Positions 7,847 through 18,200 of a stretch of DNA of 64,000 nucleotides are shown here, in pieces. The notes below the pieces were generated by a model. It was not told the origin of the DNA, did not search any database, and was given only the letters and a program-made list of their open reading frames with translations. A program made the translations under genes and the position numbers. Positions within the stretch are counted from its first letter, which is position 1, and the number at the start of each line of letters is the position of its first letter. The DNA comes from UBA6898 sp964463135 (GTDB taxonomy: Bacteria; Nitrospirota; Thermodesulfovibrionia; Thermodesulfovibrionales; UBA6898): assembly GCA_964463135.1 (NCBI GenBank), contig CAYXBA010000014.1, positions 1 through 64,000 on the forward strand, read 5' to 3'.

Positions 7847-9295
7847 ATGAAGAAGATTCTGTCACTTATAATCAGTCTGTTCTGTATCGTCTCATCCGGC
7901 TTGCCTGCTTCAGCAGAAAAGGAGACTGCGAAACTCCCCGGCCTTTCTACAGGCGTCGAGGACCAGACAGGGATCGCCATTACGATCTACAACGTCAACC
8001 TCGGACTGGTGAAAGACACTCGGCAGTTAAAGCTCCCAAAAGGCAGCAGCGAACTGAAGTTCATGGATGTTGCATCGCAGATCATCCCGACGAGCGTACA
8101 TATCAAGTCCCTCGTGAACAGCGAAAGCCTTACCGTGCTTGAGCAGAATTACGAGTATGACCTCCTAAACCCGCAGAGGCTGCTCGACAAATATGTCGGC
8201 AAAGAGGTGAAGCTCTATCAAAAGAACCCGTACACCGAGCGGGAAGAGATCATCTCAGCCACCCTGCTTTCTAACAACGGCGGCCCTATCTTCAGGATCA
8301 ACAATGAGATAACTTTTGGCCATCCCGGAAGGATAATCTTCCCCGGAGTTCCGGAAAATCTGATCTCCAAGCCGACCCTGGTCTGGCTGCTCGAAAACAA
8401 CCTTTCGTCCATGCAGAAGGTCGAGGCGTCCTATCTCACGAATGGCATCACCTGGCGCGCAGACTATGTGGTAACACTTAATGCAAAGGACGATAAGGCG
8501 GATCTCTCTGGCTGGGTAACTATAGACAATAAAAGCGGCACAACGTACAACAATGCAAAGCTGAAGCTTGTTGCCGGAGACGTGAACAGGGTCAAAGATG
8601 AACAGGAATATAAATACAAGATGATGCGGGTCGCAGAAGCGGCAATGGCCAAACCCGCCCCTCAGTTCAGGGAGGAGGAGTTCTTTGAATACCATATCTA
8701 CACGCTTGAGCGTGCCTCTACCATTAAAGACAACCAGACCAAGCAGATCAGCCTGGTAAGTGCCGATTCGATCCCGGTCAAAAAGGAGCTTGTGTTTAAA
8801 GGGGCCAACTACTATTACACGTCGCGGTATGGCGATCCGATCTCGAACCAGAAGGTGAATGTCTTTGTCGAGATCCAGAACAAGAAAGACCATAACCTCG
8901 GCATGCCGCTTCCTAAAGGCACGGTGCGGGTGTACAAGCACGACTCTGAGGGAAGCCTGCAGTTCGTGGGAGAGGATTCGATAGACCATACGCCAAAGGA
9001 CGAGAAGATCAGGGTCAAGCTCGGCGATGCCTTCGACGTGGTCGGCACACGCAAACAGATGGACTGGAAGAAGATCGCTTCAGACACCTATGAAGCCAGT
9101 TTCGAGATATCGCTCAGGAACCACAAGAAAGAAGACATTGTGGTAAAGGTCATAGAGCCGATCCCGGGCGACTGGACCATGCTCAGTTCATCACATGAAT
9201 ATACAAAGGCCGCAGCCTTTACCGCAGAGTTCAATATCCCTGTGCCGAAGGACAAGGAAGTGAAACTCACTTACCGGGTGAGGATGAGATATTAG
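7847..9295 (+). CDS. Exported DUF4139-domain protein
   Basis: 482 residues from the ATG at 7847, which follows GAGGAGGAG by 6 bases and begins a signal peptide (MKKILSLIISLFCIVSSGLP). The chain has the mucoidy-inhibitor/DUF4139 layout: an N-terminal beta domain (QTGIAITIYNVNLGLVKDTR) and a central part with the hallmark GITWRADYVVTLN .. LSGWVTIDNKSGTTYNNAKLKLVAGD, then further beta repeats to the C-terminus. Family members are periplasmic or surface proteins of unclear function. Its position after the ECF pair makes it a possible regulon member. Confidence 0.8.
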   Translation: MKKILSLIISLFCIVSSGLPASAEKETAKLPGLSTGVEDQTGIAITIYNVNLGLVKDTRQLKLPKGSSELKFMDVASQIIPTSVHIKSLVNSESLTVLEQNYEYDLLNPQRLLDKYVGKEVKLYQKNPYTEREEIISATLLSNNGGPIFRINNEITFGHPGRIIFPGVPENLISKPTLVWLLENNLSSMQKVEASYLTNGITWRADYVVTLNAKDDKADLSGWVTIDNKSGTTYNNAKLKLVAGDVNRVKDEQEYKYKMMRVAEAAMAKPAPQFREEEFFEYHIYTLERASTIKDNQTKQISLVSADSIPVKKELVFKGANYYYTSRYGDPISNQKVNVFVEIQNKKDHNLGMPLPKGTVRVYKHDSEGSLQFVGEDSIDHTPKDEKIRVKLGDAFDVVGTRKQMDWKKIASDTYEASFEISLRNHKKEDIVVKVIEPIPGDWTMLSSSHEYTKAAAFTAEFNIPVPKDKEVKLTYRVRMRY

Positions 9296-9391
9296 CGGCA
9301 GTGATGCGTAAATATTGATGCAAAAAGTATAAAAAATGGCGGGACAAGGAGGTTGAATCTGAAGAAATATTTTACGTCAGGCAGCCGCCAG

Positions 9392-10144
9392 CTAAAGTGT
9401 ATTCAGATAGGCAATGAGGCTCTGCAGATCAGGGGCTGACAGATACGCGAAGGACGGCATGTCTCGATAAGGAGTTTTGAGCTGTGCAGCAATGTTTTCC
9501 GGGATAGCCGGTTTTCCGCTTACCGGAAGACGGGGGTTTTTGAGGATGCCCTTGTGGCCGGGGCCGGTCAGCGTGTTGTTACTGAGGGGATCATGACAGA
9601 AGGTGCACTTGTCATCATACAGTTCCTTCCCCTTCCTGATGCTCTCAGGATCAGTTTTTGCAATTATTCCTGTCTGCTCCGGGACAGTTGCCGTTCTCTG
9701 GCCGGACAATCCGGCAACGGGGATATCTTTTCCGAACTTTGTTATCAGCAGGTAATATCCCGCAGAACTGCCGATCATGCAGAGGCTCACAAATGCCAGG
9801 ATCAGTCCTGCGGTCTGAAGCTTTGCATAGAACTGCCGGTACATGGTCACAGTCAAGACCTTGAAACAGAGGATAAGCAGAACAGAAACGGCAAAGAGTG
9901 AGTGGAACATGACACGTGCAGATGGCTCGGCCTTGGTCCTTACAAGAAAACCGAAGCAGAGCCAGGTAAGTCCGAGGCAGAGAAAGAGATACAGAATGCC
10001 GTTCGCTCTATGCGCTTTTCTGAGACGGTCACGATCGAACTTCTGCTCTGTCCTGCCGAACATCTCAAAGGCGGTAACTATCCCGATAAAGGCAGATGCG
10101 AGGACTACCAGAGAGAGAAGTGATTTCAGCAGAAAGAACGGCAT
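9392..10144 (-). CDS. Membrane-anchored cytochrome c
   Basis: 250 residues. Four hydrophobic segments (~5-27, 48-68, 79-100, 110-135) precede a periplasmic cytochrome c domain with one haem site C180-x2-C183-H184 and a probable distal Met in RDMPSFAYLSAPDLQSLIAY. The arrangement (membrane part then C-terminal monohaem domain) is that of small quinol- or nitrite-linked cytochromes; the partner is not identifiable. It lies downstream of a soluble cytochrome c on the same strand, 97 bases apart. Confidence 0.75.
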   Translation of the reverse strand: MPFFLLKSLLSLVVLASAFIGIVTAFEMFGRTEQKFDRDRLRKAHRANGILYLFLCLGLTWLCFGFLVRTKAEPSARVMFHSLFAVSVLLILCFKVLTVTMYRQFYAKLQTAGLILAFVSLCMIGSSAGYYLLITKFGKDIPVAGLSGQRTATVPEQTGIIAKTDPESIRKGKELYDDKCTFCHDPLSNNTLTGPGHKGILKNPRLPVSGKPAIPENIAAQLKTPYRDMPSFAYLSAPDLQSLIAYLNTL

Positions 10145-10241
10145 AACTCTCCTTCGTGAGATAAAACAGGTAAAGGAAGAGAAAGAAAACAGGGATGATT
10201 GCCGGCCCTTTTCCCGTCTCTGCCTTTACCTGCTGTTCATA

Positions 10242-10628
10242 TTAGTATCCGCCTGCAGCCTTTTTTGCCGGAGCTTTTTCAGCCGGTTTTTCTGCTGCCT
10301 TCAAAGACTTGATGTACGCCACCATATCCTGCATCTCTGCAGATTTCACGTCAATGGCCTTGCCCTTGTTTGCTGCCACAATACATGCATTGATGGCCTC
10401 TTCCAGGCTCTTCTGGGTCTTGCCCATGATCTTGAACTCTTTCTTGTCAGCAGCCTTGCCCATATCCTTGCCATTAGCATGACAATCATTGCATGACTTG
10501 GAGCCGCCCGCAAACTTCTTGTCATTGAACAGGGCCTTGCCTTTTGCAGCATCACCAGCTGCAAAAGCGGACGTAAAGACCAGGCCGAGTACAACCAGAG
10601 AAAGCATTACGATCTTTGCTATCTTCAT
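10242..10628 (-). CDS. Periplasmic monohaem cytochrome c
   Basis: 128 residues. Signal peptide of ~23 residues ending ..TSAFA. Class I cytochrome c fold with C46-x2-C49-H50 and a C-terminal AEMQDMVAYIKSLK helix supplying the Met ligand. The tail is Lys/Ala/Pro-rich (KPAEKAPAKKAAGG), probably a flexible end. Ribosome site GGGAGG is 7-8 bases before ATG. Soluble electron carrier, likely partner of the membrane cytochrome at 9392 and perhaps of the octaheme protein transcribed divergently. Confidence 0.85.
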   Translation of the reverse strand: MKIAKIVMLSLVVLGLVFTSAFAAGDAAKGKALFNDKKFAGGSKSCNDCHANGKDMGKAADKKEFKIMGKTQKSLEEAINACIVAANKGKAIDVKSAEMQDMVAYIKSLKAAEKPAEKAPAKKAAGGY

Positions 10629-10738
10629 TCTCTCTTCACCTCCCTTCGAAATTGATGTCTTATTCTACTATCCATCACTGCCGTGCGCAACAGTTTTCCT
10701 GATCACACTGCCTGTTTCTACATTGCATGATCTTTTGA

Positions 10739-10744
10739 TATAAT
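10739..10744 (+). promoter_or_regulatory. -10 box of the rubrerythrin-fprA-HAO operon
   Basis: A perfect TATAAT 42 bases before the ATG of the rubrerythrin-like gene, in the 157-base divergent region. The best -35 candidate (TTTCTA at 10715-10720, 18-base spacing) is weak, so an activator may be required. No known operator was recognised. Confidence 0.4.
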
Positions 10745-10785
10745 GTTTAAAGACTTATAAACTATATCGACAGACGGAGGCAGCC

Positions 10786-11277
10786 ATGATTTCAGAAGCA
10801 GTTGCAACAGCGATCAAGATGGAGACCGATGCCATTGCGTTTTATGAGGAATCCGCGAATAAAGCCCACCATGCCTTTGGCAAGGAGATGTTCAGGGGAT
10901 TTGTAAAGGATGAGCAGAGACATCTGGCTATGCTGCAGGGCCTTTTCAAGGGCCTTGGGCTCAAGGAAAATTTTGCCAGCCCGAAGGAGGAGATCAAGAC
11001 CGTCTTCAGCATGCTCAAGGACCAGATGATGCAGAGGGCAGAGGCAATTCAGAGCGAAATGGATGCGGTAAAAATAGCGCTCGATATGGAGAAGGCGGGC
11101 TTTGATTTTTATCAAAAGGCTGCTGCCAGCGCACCCACGCCGGAGGAAAAGAAACTGTTCGAGCGGCTTGCAGTCGAAGAGAATGACCATTTTTCTATAC
11201 TCAACGAGACCTACACGTTCCTTGAGAATACCGGCCAATGGTTCATGTATGAAGAGAGAGGCATTCTTGAAGGATAA
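10786..11277 (+). CDS. Rubrerythrin-like ferritin-fold protein without rubredoxin domain
   Basis: 163 residues, four-helix bundle with both halves of a diiron site: E13 and the E43-x2-H46 motif in the first half, then the helix MEKAGFDFYQKAA and a second E-x-x-H (EENDHFSIL). The C-terminal rubredoxin (two CxxC) of classical rubrerythrin is missing; the chain ends at GILEG. Family members reduce peroxide in anaerobes. GGAGG stands 5 bases before ATG. First gene of a four-gene set with fprA 21 bases downstream, which may supply electrons or share an oxidant-defence role. Confidence 0.85.
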   Translation: MISEAVATAIKMETDAIAFYEESANKAHHAFGKEMFRGFVKDEQRHLAMLQGLFKGLGLKENFASPKEEIKTVFSMLKDQMMQRAEAIQSEMDAVKIALDMEKAGFDFYQKAAASAPTPEEKKLFERLAVEENDHFSILNETYTFLENTGQWFMYEERGILEG

Positions 11278-11298
11278 TAGCAATAAGGAGAGAGCGCT

Positions 11299-12513
11299 AT
11301 GAAAGCCGTTCAGATAAAACCCGACATTTACTGGGTAGGAGCTATTGACTGGGGGGTACGTGACTTTCACGGGTATATCACTCCCAATGGCACTACGTAC
11401 AACAACTACCTGATACTCGACAGGGATATAACCCTTGTCGATACTGTCAAGCATGACTTCTCCGAGATCACGATCGACAATATCAGGAGCATCTGCGATC
11501 CAGCGCAGATTAAGAACCTTGTAATAAACCACATTGAGCCTGATCATGTAAGCAGCATCGACAAGATCATGGACCTCTGCCCGAACGCGATGATCTACAT
11601 TACGGACAAGGGGAAAAAAGGCCTTGACCGTCATTTTGACACGTCAAAGTGGAAGTTTACGATCGTCAAGACCGGTGATACGCTTAGTACGGGTAAATAC
11701 ACTATCCAGTTCCTCGAAACACCGATGCTCCACTGGCCTGACTCGATGATGAGCTTCGTGAAAGAGGCGAAGCTGCTTCTTTCCCAGGATGCATTCGGCC
11801 AGCATCTTGCGACTGCTGCGCGTTTTGATGACGAGTTTGTGGAGTGCGCCTCCCACTCGGAGCTTGATGAGGCAGTGGTCGAGTATTATGCGAACATCCT
11901 TATGCCCTTTGGGCCGCTCATCAAGAACAAGATCGCAGAGGTGCAGAAGCTGGGCCTTGATATCGATATGATCGCGCCTGACCATGGCGTCATCTGGCGG
12001 GGAGCACCCGGCAAGGTCATCCAGGACTACCTCAACATGGCAAATGGCAAGGCAGCACTTAGGGTCGCCGTCATCTATGACACCATGTGGCACAGCACCG
12101 AACATATGACCTACCCGCTTATGCAGGGCATTCAGGATGCGGGCGTTGACTGCAAGATCATAAAGCTCAGGGCAACACCGATGAGCGTTGCGATCAAGGA
12201 GTTCTGGAAATCGCGGGGCTGTCTTATCGGCACGCCGACACTGAACAACATCATGTTCCCGTCTGTTGCTGAATTTCTTACCCACCTCCGCGGCCTCAGG
12301 CCGAAGAACCGCATTGCAGGAGCGTTCGGCAGCTTCGGTTGGGGAGGCGGCGCCGTGAAAGATGCATATGAAGATTTCAAGCGCATGGGCCTTGAGATCG
12401 TTGAGCCGGGAGTACAGGTGCAGTACAGACCGTCTGCTGCGGATGACGAGGCATGTTATGAGTTCGGCAAGGCTTTCGCCGAAAAGGTAAAAGAATATCA
12501 TAGTAAGTTCTGA
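11299..12513 (+). CDS. fprA: Flavo-diiron protein (A-type flavoprotein), NO/O2 reductase
   Basis: 404 residues, the standard length. Metallo-beta-lactamase-like domain (~1-250) with the diiron ligands H78-x-E80-x-D82-H83 (NHIEPDHVSS), a His in PMLHWPDSMMSF, the Asp in SQDAFGQHLA and the His in APDHGVIWRG. Flavodoxin domain from ~253 with the FMN loop YDTMWHSTEHM and a GSFGWGGGAVKD loop. It reduces NO to N2O or O2 to water in the cytoplasm. No C-terminal rubredoxin extension. Together with the HAO-type protein next door (22 bases apart) this suggests nitrosative-stress handling. Confidence 0.93.
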   Translation: MKAVQIKPDIYWVGAIDWGVRDFHGYITPNGTTYNNYLILDRDITLVDTVKHDFSEITIDNIRSICDPAQIKNLVINHIEPDHVSSIDKIMDLCPNAMIYITDKGKKGLDRHFDTSKWKFTIVKTGDTLSTGKYTIQFLETPMLHWPDSMMSFVKEAKLLLSQDAFGQHLATAARFDDEFVECASHSELDEAVVEYYANILMPFGPLIKNKIAEVQKLGLDIDMIAPDHGVIWRGAPGKVIQDYLNMANGKAALRVAVIYDTMWHSTEHMTYPLMQGIQDAGVDCKIIKLRATPMSVAIKEFWKSRGCLIGTPTLNNIMFPSVAEFLTHLRGLRPKNRIAGAFGSFGWGGGAVKDAYEDFKRMGLEIVEPGVQVQYRPSAADDEACYEFGKAFAEKVKEYHSKF

Positions 12514-12535
12514 TGATCTCTCATAAGGGGGCTGA

Positions 12536-14083
12536 ATGCGTTCACGGCTTTTACTCCTGATCTGCCTGGCACTGATCGTTCTCTTTGGGGAACAGGGCAT
12601 CGTACGTGCTGATGAAAAGGGACAGAAAGCCGAGATCGCACTCAGTCCCCAGACACAGGCCTGCATCGAATGTCACAGGAAGATCACTCCCGGCATTGTT
12701 GAAGACTGGCTTTCGAGCAGGCACTCCTATACCTCGCCCGGGAATGCGCTCAAAAAGAAGCCTCTTGAGCGCAGGGTCAGCGCAACAGATATCCCTCAGG
12801 ACCTGATGACATACGCGGTCGGATGCTATGAATGCCACAGCAGGAACCCGGAAAAGCACCAGGACAACTTTCAGCATATGGGATACCGGATCAATGTCGT
12901 AGTTTCGCCGAATGACTGCAGCACCTGCCATCCTGTTGAAGCCCGGCAGTACGCAGGAAGCAAAAAGGCGAATGCCTGGAAGAATATCATGTCCAATCCC
13001 CTTTACCACTCTCTTGTCTCGACGGTGGACGGTCTGAAAAGCGTGGAGAATGGAAAGATCACCATGCAGCCGCCGTCACCGCAGACCCTTCAGGAAACCT
13101 GCCTCGGCTGTCACGGCACAAAGGTCGAGGTCAAGGGCATGAAAAAGGTATACAGCAACACGATGTGGGGAGAGATCGAAGTGCCGGATCTTACAAACTG
13201 GCCAAGCCAGGGCGTTGGCCGCGAAAATCCCGACGGCAGCATTGGGGCATGTACCTCATGCCATTCTCGCCATGCCTTCTCGATAAAAGAGGCCCGAAAG
13301 CCTTACACCTGCGGTCAATGTCATCTTGAACCTGACGTGCCGGCCTTCAATGTGTATAAGGAAAGCAAGCATGGATCGAGATACGACAGCAATGAAAACG
13401 AGTGGAACTTTACGAACGTTCCCTGGGTGCTGGGCAGAGACTTCAAGGCCCCTACCTGTGCAGCATGTCATAACAGCCTCATAACTGCCCCTGATGGAAC
13501 GATCATTGCCGAGCGGACCCATGACTTCGGCTCACGCCTCTGGGTGCGGCTCTTCGGTCTTATTTACAGCCATGCCCAGCCCAAGTCAGGAGATACAACC
13601 ATTATAAAGAACAAGGACGACCTTCCCCTTCCCGTCACATTTAAGGGCGAGCCTGCTTCGGAATACCTCATAGACAAGGGCGAACAGGAAAAACGGTTCG
13701 AAACCATGAAGGGCATATGCAGGGGATGCCACAGTACTCAATGGACCCTTGATCACTTTGCTAAAATGAACAACACGATCAACGAGACGGATGCAATGAC
13801 ACTGTCAGCCACCAAACTTATGTCCGAGGCCTGGGACAAGGGTATAGAAGACAGATCGAACCCCTTTGATGAACAGATAGAAAAACTCTGGATCAAACAG
13901 TGGCTTTTTTATTCGAACTCGATCAGGTATGCCTCTGCCATGACCGGAGCACCGGACTATGCAGCATTTAAAAATGGATGGTGGGAACTGTCTGACAATC
14001 TCCAGAAGATGAGGGATATGATCGATCTTAAGGACAATCTGAAAAAGATCCATTCGACCCCTCAGTCTCAGAAAAAAGATTAA
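12536..14083 (+). CDS. Octahaem cytochrome c of the hydroxylamine oxidoreductase family
   Basis: 515 residues with a signal peptide (~25 residues, ending ..GIVRADEKG). Exactly eight CxxCH motifs are seen: CIECH, CYECH, CSTCH, CLGCH, CTSCH, CGQCH, CAACH, CRGCH. The segment after haem 8 (DHFAKMNNTINETDAMTLSA, then WIKQWLFYSNSIRYASAM) is the HAO-family helical C-terminus. Members either oxidise hydroxylamine or reduce nitrite/NO/hydroxylamine (epsilon-HAO, without the Tyr crosslink); the crosslinking Tyr cannot be located with confidence here. The flavo-diiron neighbour argues for the reductive/detoxifying type. No membrane anchor. Confidence 0.9.
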   Translation: MRSRLLLLICLALIVLFGEQGIVRADEKGQKAEIALSPQTQACIECHRKITPGIVEDWLSSRHSYTSPGNALKKKPLERRVSATDIPQDLMTYAVGCYECHSRNPEKHQDNFQHMGYRINVVVSPNDCSTCHPVEARQYAGSKKANAWKNIMSNPLYHSLVSTVDGLKSVENGKITMQPPSPQTLQETCLGCHGTKVEVKGMKKVYSNTMWGEIEVPDLTNWPSQGVGRENPDGSIGACTSCHSRHAFSIKEARKPYTCGQCHLEPDVPAFNVYKESKHGSRYDSNENEWNFTNVPWVLGRDFKAPTCAACHNSLITAPDGTIIAERTHDFGSRLWVRLFGLIYSHAQPKSGDTTIIKNKDDLPLPVTFKGEPASEYLIDKGEQEKRFETMKGICRGCHSTQWTLDHFAKMNNTINETDAMTLSATKLMSEAWDKGIEDRSNPFDEQIEKLWIKQWLFYSNSIRYASAMTGAPDYAAFKNGWWELSDNLQKMRDMIDLKDNLKKIHSTPQSQKKD

Positions 14084-14086
14084 GGG

Positions 14087-15073
14087 GTGTCCTTCCCTCT
14101 TCCGCAATTCATACAACTGTATCCCACGACCCGCTGCAACCAAAACTGCTCCTTCTGCTTTAACGACCCGTCCGTTCCTGTGCGGGACATGTCTCCTGAA
14201 CATGCACTTGACCTTCTCGACATCATGCTTGATCTTAATATCCGCGACCTCGATGTTATGGGTGGAGAGCCGTTCCTGCTGCCGTGGATGCCGTCGTTTC
14301 TCCACGCTGCGATCAGGGAGGGGATCATGGTGAATATCAGCTCCAACGGCAGTCTCCCCGAGGTCATGAAAGAGTTCAGCGGCTTGAGCTCTGCCAAGAT
14401 CAATATCGGCATCTCACTTGAAGGCGGCACTGCAGAAACGCATAACCGTTTGACCTGTTCAAAGAACTTCGATAAGGCGGTAACGAGCATCACCAGCCTC
14501 GTTGCCCTGGGACTGGACCCCATAGTCAAGACTGTAGTGAACCGTCAGACCATGGCTGACATGCCGGGAATCATTGCATTACTGAAACAGATGGGTGTGC
14601 AGCGTTACTACCTGATCCATATGGATCAGATCGCAAAGGACCAGAGCCATACCTTGTCAGCTGTAAGCTATCCCGAATTTCTGAACTTTTTCCAGAAGAT
14701 CAAACTGACCAACACAGGCATTGAGATTAACAGGGTGAATGCCTCCTGTTTTGAAAAAGAGAAACTGCCAAAGAGTGCGCGCTGCGCAGGCGGAGTGAAT
14801 AAACTGTCGATCATGCCGGACGGCTCTGTCTATCCCTGCAACCTGTTTCAGCATAACGCTCAATTCAGGCTCGGCAATCTGTTCACTGAACCTTTTTCAG
14901 CACTGTGGGAAAGTTCCCTGCTCGATTTTTTCCAGAAGTTCACCGGAAACAAATGCATCAAAACAGACTGTTCAAATCATTTCTCCTGCACGGGCGGCTG
15001 CCCTGCCCATGCCCTTGTTCACGGATATGATATGCAGGACATGGACATCAGGTGTGGAGCAGGCTTCGGATGA
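14087..15073 (+). CDS. Radical SAM protein with SPASM-like C-terminal Cys cluster
   Basis: 328 residues from a GTG at 14087, three bases after the HAO-type stop, preceded by AAGGGG. C17-x3-C21-x2-C24 binds the SAM 4Fe-4S cluster; GGEPF follows at ~residues 64-68. The C-terminal third has a SPASM-type set: RCAGGVNKLSIMPDGSVYPC, then KCIKTDCSNHFSCTGGCPAH and a last RCGAG. SPASM enzymes modify peptides or proteins and are also found with haem and quinohaemoprotein maturation. Tight coupling to the octahaem gene suggests it matures or modifies that cytochrome; this is inference. Confidence 0.85.
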   Translation: MSFPLPQFIQLYPTTRCNQNCSFCFNDPSVPVRDMSPEHALDLLDIMLDLNIRDLDVMGGEPFLLPWMPSFLHAAIREGIMVNISSNGSLPEVMKEFSGLSSAKINIGISLEGGTAETHNRLTCSKNFDKAVTSITSLVALGLDPIVKTVVNRQTMADMPGIIALLKQMGVQRYYLIHMDQIAKDQSHTLSAVSYPEFLNFFQKIKLTNTGIEINRVNASCFEKEKLPKSARCAGGVNKLSIMPDGSVYPCNLFQHNAQFRLGNLFTEPFSALWESSLLDFFQKFTGNKCIKTDCSNHFSCTGGCPAHALVHGYDMQDMDIRCGAGFG

Positions 15074-15298
15074 GAGCCGTCTCAGCGGCAGTAATTGCCT
15101 CAACGACCCATGAAGACTTATTATCCTGTTTCATGGATCTTATAAGTTTATTTCATAATTTAATATTCCCTGAGGATATAATCACGTATAGTATCTGTAG
15201 AGCAATTGTCTCGCCAGCACCAGATATGAGCATGCGCAGAACCTGAACCAATTCGGTTGGGTTTAAAAATACTGGTCAGCATAATGGAGGGGATTTCC
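15074..15298 (+). other. Intergenic leader of the large cytochrome gene
   Basis: 225 bases without a gene. A TATAAT at 15177-15182 is the likely -10 box. Between it and the start codon an imperfect hairpin (AACCTGAACC / GGTTGGGTT around ~15240-15263) lies in the 5' leader. I compared it by eye with the cyclic-di-GMP riboswitch known before Geobacter multihaem genes and did not find its conserved core. Confidence 0.35.
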
Positions 15299-18200
15299 AT
15301 GGGGAAGCGCAGCACCTTACTATCCATCTTTGTTGTCATTTTCCTGTCCCTGGCCTTTCCCAGTATAGGCTCGGCGGCAAATCACCCGCCGCACGTACCG
15401 GAAAACGGCGTCAACTGCGACAGCTGTCATCTGCCGGCAACCGACACGGTCTGGTCGGTCGGTAATGACCCTGACCCGGATCAGAACGAACCGTACAACA
15501 GGATCTGCTGGAAATGCCACAATGACGTTCAGGCCCCCTTTAAGAAGACTCATTCTTCGACAGCGGTAAATTCATCTACCTACGGTCAATGGAAATGGCT
15601 CTGCACGAACTGTCATAATCCGCATCAGCAGTCACAGGTCAATTTCGGCCAATATGCTCCCGGACTGACGGGAACCATAAGCGAAGTGGATGCAGACGCA
15701 AGGCAGTTCACGCTGAGCGTAAATCTCCCTGCGCGGCCGGGGATCGGGGATGGGACAAACGAGAACGACTATGCAGGCTGGACAATTGTACCCAACCGCA
15801 CGTATAAGACGATCAACTACAAGATCGCATCAAATACCGGCAATACCGTAACAGTAACAACTGCCATTGCAGCTTCCAGGGTCCCCCTAAACTCGATCTT
15901 CGGCATACTTCCCGGAAAACTTGTGAAGGATGTTGTTTATACTCAGTCCGGAGCAAAGATCGCCAGATTCTTTGCTCGGGAGGGTCAGGGGTCATTTGTC
16001 AATAATGATACCCTTGCGGGCGGTCAGGACAGCACTCCTGACGGCATCTGCCAGATCTGCCATGGTCTTCGTACCCAAGGGGCAGCCATCACTCGGAGCA
16101 GATCAAACGGAACCGGTTTTGGCGATGGCCATGCTACTGACACATCTGCAGATTGTGCCACCTGTCATGACCACGCAAAAGTCGGTTTCGGCGCCGGCTG
16201 TTCATCATGCCACGGGTTTCCGCCCATTAGTGCAGGGACATTGGTCTCATTCCCTCTTTCTACCGGGGCATCGACTGCAGGGGCGCATGAAAGGCATGCA
16301 ACAGGGGAAACGAATTACAATTTTGCCTGTACCAACTGCCACTCAAACGGCATGCCGGCAACACCTATAGCAGACAACAACAGAATCCAGATCGGCTTCA
16401 ATATGTTCGGCACAGGTGCCGGTGCCTATGGCGGCCAGCCCCTCATCAACGGTTACACCTATGAAGGGACGAACGGCACAACGATAACGGGAGGCGTCAA
16501 GACCTGCTCTAATATCTATTGCCACGGAAATTATCCCGGCAGTGGCAGGAACGCTTCTCCGATATGGGACAACGCAGGAAGCGCAGCTTGCGGCACGTGT
16601 CACGGGGCTTCTAATAACCAGTCGCCTGCAAGCGGGAAGCATGGTGCACATGTTGATCTGGCATACTATAGCTTTTCCTGCACGCTCTGTCATAAAGATA
16701 TTACAGGCGGAAGTTCACCTGCCGGTTATACGATCACAGACACGGAAAAGCACGTAAACGGTTATGTGGATTATAAATTTGATCCTGATGATCCCAGAGT
16801 TGCGGGAGGCATTTACAGCATTGCCACAGGGAGCACAACGCCTACAAACGGGACATCCCCGCGGGCTTTTGGGACCTGCAGCAACATATACTGCCACTCA
16901 AATGTCCAGCCGGATGGAGGAGTCGGAGGACCGTCAAGTTATTCCAACCCTTCATGGGCTGCTGCCGGTACCGCGGCATGCGGCTCATGCCATGCCGGAG
17001 GCCATGGAGCGCCTTTGGGGACAGGAAGTCATTCTGCGCATCTTGCATATACGTTTACTCTCAGTGATTATTATAAAGATGGGGGTGTTGCATGCGTTAT
17101 CTGTCATTCATGGTATCCATCGCAGTCACTGAACTGCTCAGTTTGCCACAATTTTTATACAGAGCCTAAATATGCAAAACATGGCAATTATCAGGTAACC
17201 ATGGCCTTCGATCCTGCTTTCAACGCGAGCGGTTCAGCAGCGTATAATGGCACCCCTGCGCCGGGTGACGGATACAGCAGTTGTTCCAACACATACTGTC
17301 ATGGAGACGGGACCTCTGCTGCAACGGGAACAGTAACGGCAAACAGTTCGCCTGTATGGGGCAACACGGGAACGCTTGTCTGCAGTTCGTGCCATGGGTA
17401 TCCTCCAAGTTATGCAGGTGGCGATCCAAAGGCGAACAGTCATTCTGCTCATACTGACAGATCCTGTGATACCTGCCATTATACGACCACAATTGATGGA
17501 ATAACCATCGCATCAAAGGTCGCTCATGTCAACAAGCAGTATGATGTGGTCCCCGGGACAGGCACGACCTTTACCTACACGTTCAGCACCACGGGCGGTT
17601 CATGCTCGAACAGCTATTGCCACAGCACCGGCCAGGGTATTGCGAATCCTACTCAGCCGCCTTCCTATGCGACCCCGACCTGGGGTGATCCTGCATCCGG
17701 AGCATGCGGCACCTGTCATAATCTTGGGTCTCATGCAGGCGGCTGGGGCACACCGATGTCTACGGGCAGCCACACCGCACACTTCCGCTATGATTACAGC
17801 TTAGGCATAAGTCCTTCCAACTGCCAGGTTTGTCATTATGTGAGCATAACGGGAGATACCTGCGCACTCTGCCACCCGGGCGGATCAAGTTATAGCGATA
17901 GGGCCGCGTATACACGCAATGCAGCGAACCATGTCAATAATCTGATCGATGTCGATTTTATTGCGGCGATAACCGGCAGTGCTGCCGCATATTCCGGCGA
18001 CCGGGTCCCGGGAACAGCCTTTGGCTCCTGTTCCAATGTGTACTGCCATAGCGACGGCACCTCCCGTGCAACAGGGGTCATACCGCCAAATACAACCCCA
18101 TCATGGGGAACCGCGGGAACGCTTACCTGCAACTCATGTCACGGTTTCCCGCCGATCTACCCAAGCGGCTCGCCAAAGGCAAACAGCCACGTCAGTCATG

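Noticed and set aside
15190..15298. Possible cyclic-di-GMP (GEMM) riboswitch before the large cytochrome
   Set aside because: The conserved core elements of the class were not found; only a simple hairpin is visible.
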